Assembly (NCBI RefSeq): GCF_003201865.1
Contig: NZ_QJJJ01000004.1
Span: forward strand, 1 to 64,000
Origin: Methylobacterium sp. B4
GTDB lineage: Bacteria; Pseudomonadota; Alphaproteobacteria; Rhizobiales; Beijerinckiaceae
Direction of reading: 5' to 3'
DNA length: 64,000 nt
A program made the position numbers and the translations under genes. The notes below the pieces were generated by a model. It was given only the letters and a program-made list of their open reading frames with translations. It had not been told where the DNA came from and did not search any database. This document shows positions 58,312 to 64,000 of this stretch, in pieces. Positions within the stretch are counted from its first letter, which is position 1; each line of letters starts with the position of its first letter.

Positions 58312-59598
58312 TCAGCTGCTCTTCTTCGGCGTCAGCTTGACGATCTGGCCGTCATCCTCGGTCACCGCGTAGACGGCGCCGTCCGGCCCGACCTTCACGT
58401 CGCGGACGCGGTGCTCGAGCGGGATGCGCTCCTCGGTGACGACCTTGTCGCCGTCGAGCTTGAGCAGGACGAGACCGGTGCTGACGAGGCCGCCGATCAG
58501 GAACTGATCCTTCCAGGCCGGGAAGAGATCCTTGTTGTAGAGCGCCATGCCGGAAGGCCCGATCACCGGGTCCCAGTAATAGACCGGCTGCACCGTGCCG
58601 CCGGCCTGGGTCTGGCCGTCGCCGATCTTCTCGCCCGAATACTCGATGCCGTAGGTCACGACCGGCCAGCCGTAGTTGAGGCCGGGACGCGGGCGGTTCA
58701 GCTCGTCGCCGCCGCGGGGGCCGTGCTCCACCGTCCAGAGCCGGCCCTGGCTGTCGAGGGCGGCGGCCTGCACGTTGCGGTGCCCGTAGGACCAGATCTC
58801 CGGCCGCGCCTTCTCGCCGCCGGTGAAGGGGTTGTCCTTCGGCGCGCTGCCGTCCGTCTCGATCCGGAAGACCTTGCCGAGCCCGCTCGTCAGATCCTGG
58901 GCCTGTCCGCGGGTCTGCTTGTCGGAGCGCTCGCCGACCGTGACGAACAGCTTCCCGTCGGGCGCGAAGACGAGGCGCGAGCCGAAATGCTTGTCGCCGT
59001 CGTAGGCGGGCGTCTGGCGGAAGATGATCTTGAGATCGTCGAGCCGCGCCTTGCCGTCGCTCTCGACGAGTTTGGCCTTGGCCACGGTGGTGCCGTTGCC
59101 CTTGTCCCGCGGCTCGCTGAAGCTGAAGTAGATCGTGCGGTCGTTGGCGAAGCCCGGGCTGAGCGCGACGTCGAGCAGGCCGCCCTGCCCCCGTGCATCG
59201 ACCTTCGGCACGCCCGCCACCGGCTGGCCCACCGTGCCGTCCTTGGCCACGAGGCGGATCTTGCCCGCCTTCTCGGTCACGATCATCCGCCCGTCGGGCA
59301 GGAACTCCATCGCCCACGGGCTGTCGAGCCCCTTCACCGCGACCGCGGTCTCGACCTCGGACTTCTGCGCGGGCTCCGGCGCCCGGGTCTGGTTGGGCAG
59401 GAGCGGCTTGTACTCGGTGTTCGGCGGATCCTTCTCGGCGACCGACGTGCCCGCGCTCGGCGCAGCCGGCGCCTGGAACGACTCGCCCTCGATCCGGGGA
59501 GACCGCGTGTCCTGACCGGCGGGCTGCTGGGCGAAGGCGGATGCATCGAGGCCGAGAGCCGCGACGGTGGCGAGCAGAAGCGAGAGGGTGCGCGTCAC
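58312..59598 (-). CDS. PQQ-dependent aldose/sorbosone dehydrogenase-like protein
   Basis: A 428-residue periplasmic protein of the glucose/sorbosone dehydrogenase (GSDH, YliI-like) beta-propeller family. It has a signal peptide (LSLLLATVAALGLDASAFAQ) and a 60-residue Pro/Ala/Thr linker. The propeller shows DSPWAMEFLPDGRMIVTEKAGKIR, GQGGLLDVALSPGF, DKHFGSRLVFAPDGKLFVT (catalytic His), YGHRNVQAAALD and EHGPRGGDELN. These enzymes oxidise sugars using PQQ, which methylotrophs make for methanol dehydrogenase. The start is GTG at 59598, preceded by AAGGATC. Sugar substrate unknown. Confidence 0.9.
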   Translation of the reverse strand: MTRTLSLLLATVAALGLDASAFAQQPAGQDTRSPRIEGESFQAPAAPSAGTSVAEKDPPNTEYKPLLPNQTRAPEPAQKSEVETAVAVKGLDSPWAMEFLPDGRMIVTEKAGKIRLVAKDGTVGQPVAGVPKVDARGQGGLLDVALSPGFANDRTIYFSFSEPRDKGNGTTVAKAKLVESDGKARLDDLKIIFRQTPAYDGDKHFGSRLVFAPDGKLFVTVGERSDKQTRGQAQDLTSGLGKVFRIETDGSAPKDNPFTGGEKARPEIWSYGHRNVQAAALDSQGRLWTVEHGPRGGDELNRPRPGLNYGWPVVTYGIEYSGEKIGDGQTQAGGTVQPVYYWDPVIGPSGMALYNKDLFPAWKDQFLIGGLVSTGLVLLKLDGDKVVTEERIPLEHRVRDVKVGPDGAVYAVTEDDGQIVKLTPKKSS

Positions 59599-59889
59599 GT
59601 CGATTGATCCTTGTGCGGGTCGCCGATCCTGCCCGCCAAATGGGGCGCTGGGCGCGAACGGCGAGGGTCGCACCGGCTCCGAGACGCCGCGCCGCGCCGC
59701 GGACGCCCGGGCCGGACAAGGATTGCGGGGAGGATTCGGGCATGATCCATACCGCGCCAGCGCCTCAGACCCGTGGCGCGGACGAGGTGCCTTGACCGGG
59801 CGCCGGGGCGTCGCCAATTCTCGCTCGACCGATAGGCGCCGAACCCGCTCCCCGGTGTCTTCGGGGACCGCGTGTCGAAAGGACGTATG

Positions 59890-60210
59890 ATGGCGACCGT
59901 GAAAGTGACCGATGCGAGCTTCGAGCAGGACGTTCTGCAGTCCTCCGAGCCCGTCGTGGTGGATTTCTGGGCGGAGTGGTGCGGCCCCTGCCGTCAGATC
60001 GGCCCGGCTCTCGAGGAGATCTCCGTCGATCTTCAGGGCAAGGTGAAGATCGTCAAGGTCAATGTCGACGAGAACCCCGGCATTGCCTCGACCTACGGCA
60101 TCCGCTCGATCCCGACGCTGATGATCTTCAAGGACGGCAAGCTCGCCAGCCAGAAGGTCGGCGCCGCCCCGAAGGGCGACCTCTCCCGCTGGATCCAGGC
60201 CAGCGCCTGA
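59890..60210 (+). CDS. trxA: Thioredoxin 1
   Basis: A 106-residue thioredoxin reducing protein disulfides in the cytoplasm. [22 protein letters not shown] contains the redox pair Cys-Gly-Pro-Cys, [12 protein letters not shown] the cis-Pro loop. AAAGGAC lies just ahead of two adjacent ATGs; the second gives the canonical MATVKVTD start. In alphaproteobacteria trxA commonly follows addA; here only the sugar-dehydrogenase gene intervenes. A strong terminator follows. Confidence 0.97.
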   Translation: MATVKVTDASFEQDVLQSSEPVVVDFWAEWCGPCRQIGPALEEISVDLQGKVKIVKVNVDENPGIASTYGIRSIPTLMIFKDGKLASQKVGAAPKGDLSRWIQASA

Positions 60211-60242
60211 CGAACCCGAACCGGACGAAGCATCGTTCGGAC

Positions 60243-60268
60243 AGCCCGGCCGAGAGGCCGGGCTTTTT
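60243..60268 (+). terminator. Terminator of trxA
   Basis: Stem AGCCCGGCC / GGCCGGGCT with a 4-base GAGA loop, ending in a run of five T's. It lies about 30 bases after the trxA stop. The clearest intrinsic terminator in the window. Confidence 0.9.
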
Positions 60269-60321
60269 CGTGCCCGGAGGCCGGCCCGGTCCCTCTTCTC
60301 GTGTCACGCCTAAACGCAAGA

Positions 60322-60343
60322 AGCCCGGCCTTTCGGCCGGGCT
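60322..60343 (-). terminator. Terminator of the outer-membrane protein gene
   Basis: Stem AGCCCGGCC / GGCCGGGCT around a TTTC loop, about 35 bases beyond the stop of the outer-membrane protein gene on the minus strand. Read leftwards it is followed by TTCTTGCG, a weak T-tract. The stem is identical to that of the trxA terminator 70 bases away. Confidence 0.8.
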
Positions 60344-60376
60344 CCCTGGTTTCGAGACCCTTATTGAAGGTTCGGC

Positions 60377-61264
60377 TTAGTAGCTGCCGAACTTGTAGTT
60401 CAGACCGGCGCGGATGACCGCGAACTCGGTGTCGTTGCGGCGCTGGGCGCCGGAGACGACGACCACGCCCGGGGAAGCCGTGGTGATCACGGTGCCGGCG
60501 TTGTTCACCGCGAAGGCGCCGTTGAGGGCACCGCCGCCGCGATCGAGGTTCACGTACAGACCTTCGACCTTCAGCGTCACGGCCGAGGAGCGGAAGAAGT
60601 TCAGGAACGAGTCGGTCGGGAGAGCGTACTCGACACCACCACCCGCGGCGTAGCCGGTGCGGAAGTCGTCGGTGGAGCTGTTCGGCAGGCCGAACTGACG
60701 GCCGCCGCCGGCGCCGTAGGCGAAGCCGCCGGTGCCGTAGAACAGGACGCGATCGAAGGCGTAGCCGAGACGGCCGCGGACGGTGCCGAAGAAGTCGAGG
60801 CTGGAAACGCCGTTCGGGTTGAAGACCTGCTGGGCGGCGACGCCCGGGAAGGCCGGGTTGCTGTTCACGACCGAGAACTGGTTCCGGTTGCGGCCGAAGT
60901 CGACGTACTGAGCGTCAGCCTCGATACCGACGACGACGCCGGAGCCCGGGGTGAACTGATAGTTGTAGCCGATCTGGCCACCGCCGACGAAGCCGTCGCT
61001 GCGGTCGTTGCCGCCGAAGGCGATGACGGCGGTCTGGCCGGGACGCACGAGGCCGGTCAGCGAGTTGACGCCGACGACCGAACGGGCGCCGTTGTCCTCG
61101 ACGCCGAAGCCGTAACCGGCGTTGAAACCGGCGTAGAAACCGGTCCAGGTGAACACCGGAACGGGGGTGAAGACCGGCGGAGCGGCGCGGCGCGGCAGGT
61201 CGGCGGCGGAGGCCGCGGCGGTCATCGCCGTGAACGCGGCGAGCGATGTCAGAAGCTTCTTCAT
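60377..61264 (-). CDS. Outer-membrane beta-barrel protein (Omp25/RopB-like)
   Basis: A 295-residue porin-like protein. Signal peptide MKKLLTSLAAFTAMTAAASA, then ADLPRRAAPP and the family motif FTWTGFYAGFNAGYGFG. The body is a series of amphipathic strands with Gly/Asn loops (VGGGQIGYNYQF, FGTVRGRLGYAFDRVLFYGTGGFAYG) and ends AVIRAGLNYKFGSY. It resembles the Omp25/Omp31/RopB surface proteins of Rhizobiales, which stabilise the envelope. It lies between trxA and folC, interrupting a conserved order. A frame open beyond the ATG is Arg-rich and excluded. Confidence 0.92.
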   Translation of the reverse strand: MKKLLTSLAAFTAMTAAASAADLPRRAAPPVFTPVPVFTWTGFYAGFNAGYGFGVEDNGARSVVGVNSLTGLVRPGQTAVIAFGGNDRSDGFVGGGQIGYNYQFTPGSGVVVGIEADAQYVDFGRNRNQFSVVNSNPAFPGVAAQQVFNPNGVSSLDFFGTVRGRLGYAFDRVLFYGTGGFAYGAGGGRQFGLPNSSTDDFRTGYAAGGGVEYALPTDSFLNFFRSSAVTLKVEGLYVNLDRGGGALNGAFAVNNAGTVITTASPGVVVVSGAQRRNDTEFAVIRAGLNYKFGSY

Positions 61265-61828
61265 TTTTTGATCCCCAGCAGAGAGCCCGATCGAGAAGAA
61301 GCTAGACCATTTCCGCCGTTGCCGATGTAGCGGCCAGGACACACCGGCGGCGCAGCAATCGACCTCGCGACCCTTCATGCGAGGTTCCATCCGGCTCCGA
61401 CACTGGATCTCGTGTTCCGTGAACCGTGTTCTTGTAGACCTTGCGGCCCTGTCGCCGTCACCGGCCGCTAGCGGAGCCGGTTCCTCAAGTCGGCCGGAAG
61501 CGGAACACCAATCCAGAGGCGCGTTCGATTGACCGATCGGACATCGAAGCGGCTGGGCCGGCCCCGAAGCGGGTCGTTTCGCCAAGTGAGAGGGCGCCCG
61601 TCGATCTTCGCGAGCCCGTCTGCGGGCCGCGAGACTCGGCCGAACGATGATTCGCACGGATGCGGATGCATCCCGACCTTCGAATCGGTCGATCTCTTCG
61701 AGCGAGCCGGACCTCGTGTCGCTGAAGAACGCTCGGATGGCGCCGTGATCGGAACTTGCCCTTCAGAGCGGCACGCGTTCCCGCCTCTCCTTTTTCCTGA
61801 AACCCGCCCCGGCTTTCCGGCCGCGAAT
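61265..61828. other. Gene-free region upstream of the outer-membrane protein gene
   Basis: About 560 bases between the outer-membrane protein gene start and the folC stop, both read leftwards. It must contain the promoter of the abundant outer-membrane protein, but no clear -35/-10 boxes could be placed. Frames of up to 70 codons are Arg/Ser-rich and are considered chance. No RNA gene or repeat was seen. Confidence 0.4.
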
Positions 61829-63154
61829 CTAGGTCGGGATCGTGCCGTTGGCCTCGAGCACCGCGCCGGCCAAATAGAGCGAGCCGCAGATCAGCACGCG
61901 CGGCGGGCGCTCGAATACCGTGTCGGACAGGCTCGCCAGGGCCGCCTCGACGCTCGGGGCGACAGTGGCCGAGAGGCCGACGGACCCGGCGATCCCGGCC
62001 ACCTCCTCGGCGGGCCGGGCAGCCATCTGTCCGGTGATCGGCACCGCGATCAGCGAGCGTGCGAGGCCGACGAAGTTCTTGAGGAAGCCCTCGGCGTCCT
62101 TGGTGCCGAGGAGACCCACGACGAGGACGAGGGGCACGTCGCTGCGTTCGCCCAGATCGGCCATGGCGGCGGCCAGGATGCGCCCACCATCGGCGTTGTG
62201 GCCGCCGTCGAGCCAGAGTTCGGCATCCTTGGGCATCCGCTCGGCGAGCGCCCCGCGCACGAGCCGCTGCAACCGGCCCGGCCAGTCGACGTTGCGCAAG
62301 CCTGCCTCGACGGCCGCCGTGCCGATATCGCCGAAGCCCGCCGCGCGCAGCGCCGCGATGGCCGTGCCCGCATTGGTGAGCTGGTGGCGGCCGGCCAGCC
62401 GGGGACGGGGCAGGTCGAACAGGTCGGTCTCGTCCTGATAGACGAGCCGCCCGCTCTCCTCGTGGACGGAGAAATCCTGGTTCCCCACGCGCAGGGGCGA
62501 GACGCCGATCCGCTCCGCCTCGCGGCAGAGGACCGCGTCGGCTCCGGCATAGTCCTGGGCGGCGATCACCGCCGGGCAGCCGCGCTTGAAGATGCCGGCC
62601 TTCTCCACCGCCACCGCCTCGACGGTGTCGCCGAGATATTCCGCGTGGTCGCGCCCGATCGGGGTGACGACGGCGCAGGCCGGGTGCGTGATGACGTTGG
62701 TGGCGTCCACCCGTCCGCCGAGGCCGACCTCGAGGAGCAGGACGTCGGCGGGCGCCTCGGAGAACAGCAGGATCGCCGCGGCGGTGGTGATCTCGAAGAC
62801 GGTGATCGGCTCGGAGCGGTTGGCCGCCTCGCAGCGGGCGAAGGCATCGGCGAGCCGGTCCTCGGCGACGTACTGGCCGCCGCCGATGGCACCGAGCCGG
62901 ATGCGCTCATGGAAGCGCACCAGATGGGGCGAGGTGTAGACGTGGGCGGCCAGGCCCGCCGCCTCCAAGATCGCCCGCATGAAGGCGATGGTCGAGCCCT
63001 TGCCGTTGGTGCCCGCCACGTGGATCACCGGCGGCAGGCGCCGCTCGGGATGGTTGAGCGCGGCCAGCAGGCGCTCGATGCGCCCGAGCGACAGGTCGAT
63101 CGTGCGCGGATGCAGGGCAAGGAAGCGCGCCATCAGCGCGTCGGAGGATTCCAT
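61829..63154 (-). CDS. folC: Dihydrofolate/folylpolyglutamate synthase
   Basis: A 441-residue Mur-ligase-type enzyme that adds glutamate to dihydropteroate and folates. The P-loop is HVAGTNGKGSTIAFMRAILEAAG, the conserved segment VYTSPHLVRFHERIRLG follows, and EVGLGGRVDATNVITHPACAVVTPIGRDHAEYLGD closes the central domain. The C-terminal domain has LWLDGGHNADGGRIL. Length matches other alphaproteobacterial FolC proteins. It is 28 bases downstream of accD on the same strand, the usual accD-folC operon. Confidence 0.96.
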   Translation of the reverse strand: MESSDALMARFLALHPRTIDLSLGRIERLLAALNHPERRLPPVIHVAGTNGKGSTIAFMRAILEAAGLAAHVYTSPHLVRFHERIRLGAIGGGQYVAEDRLADAFARCEAANRSEPITVFEITTAAAILLFSEAPADVLLLEVGLGGRVDATNVITHPACAVVTPIGRDHAEYLGDTVEAVAVEKAGIFKRGCPAVIAAQDYAGADAVLCREAERIGVSPLRVGNQDFSVHEESGRLVYQDETDLFDLPRPRLAGRHQLTNAGTAIAALRAAGFGDIGTAAVEAGLRNVDWPGRLQRLVRGALAERMPKDAELWLDGGHNADGGRILAAAMADLGERSDVPLVLVVGLLGTKDAEGFLKNFVGLARSLIAVPITGQMAARPAEEVAGIAGSVGLSATVAPSVEAALASLSDTVFERPPRVLICGSLYLAGAVLEANGTIPT

Positions 63155-63182
63155 CTCGCACCAAGACCTTCTGATGGGACGC

Positions 63183-64000
63183 TCAGGCCGCGTCCGGCAG
63201 CGGTTCGGGCGCCGTCGGCGCGGGCGGCTCGGCGGGCGTGGCGGGGGCGCGGCGCACGTCCATCAGCAGGCCGCAGAGCCGGCTGATCGTCTCCTTGAGC
63301 TGGTGGCGGTGCACGACCTGATCGACCATGCCGTGCTCGCGCAGATACTCCGCCCGCTGGAAGCCGTCGGGCAGCTTCTCGCGGATCGTCTGCTCGATGA
63401 CGCGGGGGCCGGCAAAGCAGATCAGGGCTCCCGGCTCGGCCAGATGCACGTCGCCGAGCATGGCGTAGGAGGCGGTGACGCCGCCGGTGGTCGGGTTCGT
63501 CAGCACCACGATATAGGGCAGCCGCGCGGCCCGCAGCCGGCGCACGGCGACCGTGGTGCGGGGCATCTGCATCAGCGAAAGGATGCCCTCCTGCATGCGC
63601 GCGCCGCCGGAGGCTGCGAACAGCACGTAGGGGGTGCGCTTCTCGAGAGCGGTCTCCGCGCCGCGCACGAAGGCCTCGCCGCCGGCCATGCCGAGCGAGC
63701 CGGCCATGAAGGCGAATTCCTGGACCGCGATCGTCGTCGGCAGGCCGCCGACCCGGCCGAAGCCGATCTTGAAGGCGTCGGCCATGCCGGTCTTGGCGCG
63801 AGCCTCCTTCAGGCGGTCGACGTAGCGCTTCTCGTCGCGGAACTTGAGCGGATCGGCGGCGACCTCGGGGAGCGGCACGTCGATCCAGGTGCCCTCGTCG
63901 AACATCATCTTCAGGCGCGCGGACGCGCTCATCTTGAGATGGTGCTCGGAGCCGGGGATGACCCAGTGGTTCTGCTCGACTTCCTTATGGAAGACCATCT
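63183..64000 (-). CDS. accD: Acetyl-CoA carboxylase carboxyltransferase subunit beta (5' end outside window)
   Basis: The C-terminal 272 or so residues of AccD, which transfers CO2 from biotin to acetyl-CoA to make malonyl-CoA. Present are [61 protein letters not shown] and [17 protein letters not shown]. The zinc-finger N-terminus would lie to the right of the window edge, so the ATG seen near 63998 is internal and the gene is partial. A Pro/Ala-rich tail ends the protein. Confidence 0.96.
   Translation of the reverse strand, partial: MVFHKEVEQNHWVIPGSEHHLKMSASARLKMMFDEGTWIDVPLPEVAADPLKFRDEKRYVDRLKEARAKTGMADAFKIGFGRVGGLPTTIAVQEFAFMAGSLGMAGGEAFVRGAETALEKRTPYVLFAASGGARMQEGILSLMQMPRTTVAVRRLRAARLPYIVVLTNPTTGGVTASYAMLGDVHLAEPGALICFAGPRVIEQTIREKLPDGFQRAEYLREHGMVDQVVHRHQLKETISRLCGLLMDVRRAPATPAEPPAPTAPEPLPDAA

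Overview
The window is a GC-rich, gene-dense alphaproteobacterial chromosome segment. It best fits Methylobacteriaceae (Methylobacterium/Methylorubrum). This is inferred from a four-subunit NAD-linked formate dehydrogenase laid out like FDH2 of methylotrophs, a PQQ-type sugar dehydrogenase, OlsB, alphaproteobacterial AddAB, a DivL-type pseudokinase and a TsaE-AmgK fusion next to MurU. No tRNA, rRNA, CRISPR array, transposase or prophage gene was recognised. Most of the window is ordinary core and niche chromosome.

Left part (1-11.6 kb): the 5' end of tuf, an Hsp15-like S4 protein and a SUV3-type helicase with a long disordered tail form a minus-strand block. Next come two exported proteins, glucokinase and trehalose-phosphatase. 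On the plus strand follow a DUF427 protein, a serine beta-lactamase-like hydrolase and a BCCT choline/betaine transporter.

11.9-18.3 kb: the formate dehydrogenase operon fdh2C-B-A-D oxidises formate with NAD+ at the end of C1 dissimilation. A LysR regulator lies just downstream. A palindromic dispersed repeat sits between fdh2A and fdh2D.

18.5-26.9 kb: exported and membrane proteins, obgE, a GNAT protein, rplU-rpmA, a HerA-like ATPase, an OlsB-like acyltransferase and an MFS carrier.

26.9-29.05 kb is the least ordinary stretch. It holds a 42-residue protein built from a repeated motif, about 580 bases without a convincing gene that include a very AT-rich patch, an HExxH metalloprotease-like gene rich in cysteine, and a tightly linked 104-residue partner of unknown function.

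29-38 kb: a patatin-like lipoprotein, a ComEA-like protein, a short unknown protein plus DUF3016 protein, a lipid-kinase-like protein with a metallophosphoesterase, a sodium/solute symporter with its DUF3311 partner, and a hybrid histidine kinase.

38-45.8 kb (minus strand): TerB-like protein, MurU, TsaE-AmgK, DivL (tyrosine in place of the phospho-histidine) and ahcY. These link peptidoglycan recycling, tRNA modification, cell-cycle control and methyl-cycle recycling. A palindrome that looks like an ArsR-family operator precedes ahcY.

45.9-64 kb: acyl-CoA synthetase, nitroreductase, enoyl-CoA hydratase, an EEP-family hydrolase overlapping tail-to-tail with cardiolipin synthase, addB-addA for double-strand break repair, PQQ-type sugar dehydrogenase, trxA, an outer-membrane beta-barrel protein, folC and the 3' part of accD. 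In many alphaproteobacteria divL-tsaE-amgK-murU-addB-addA-trxA are close together; here murU and addB are about 12 kb apart and on opposite strands, which suggests rearrangement.
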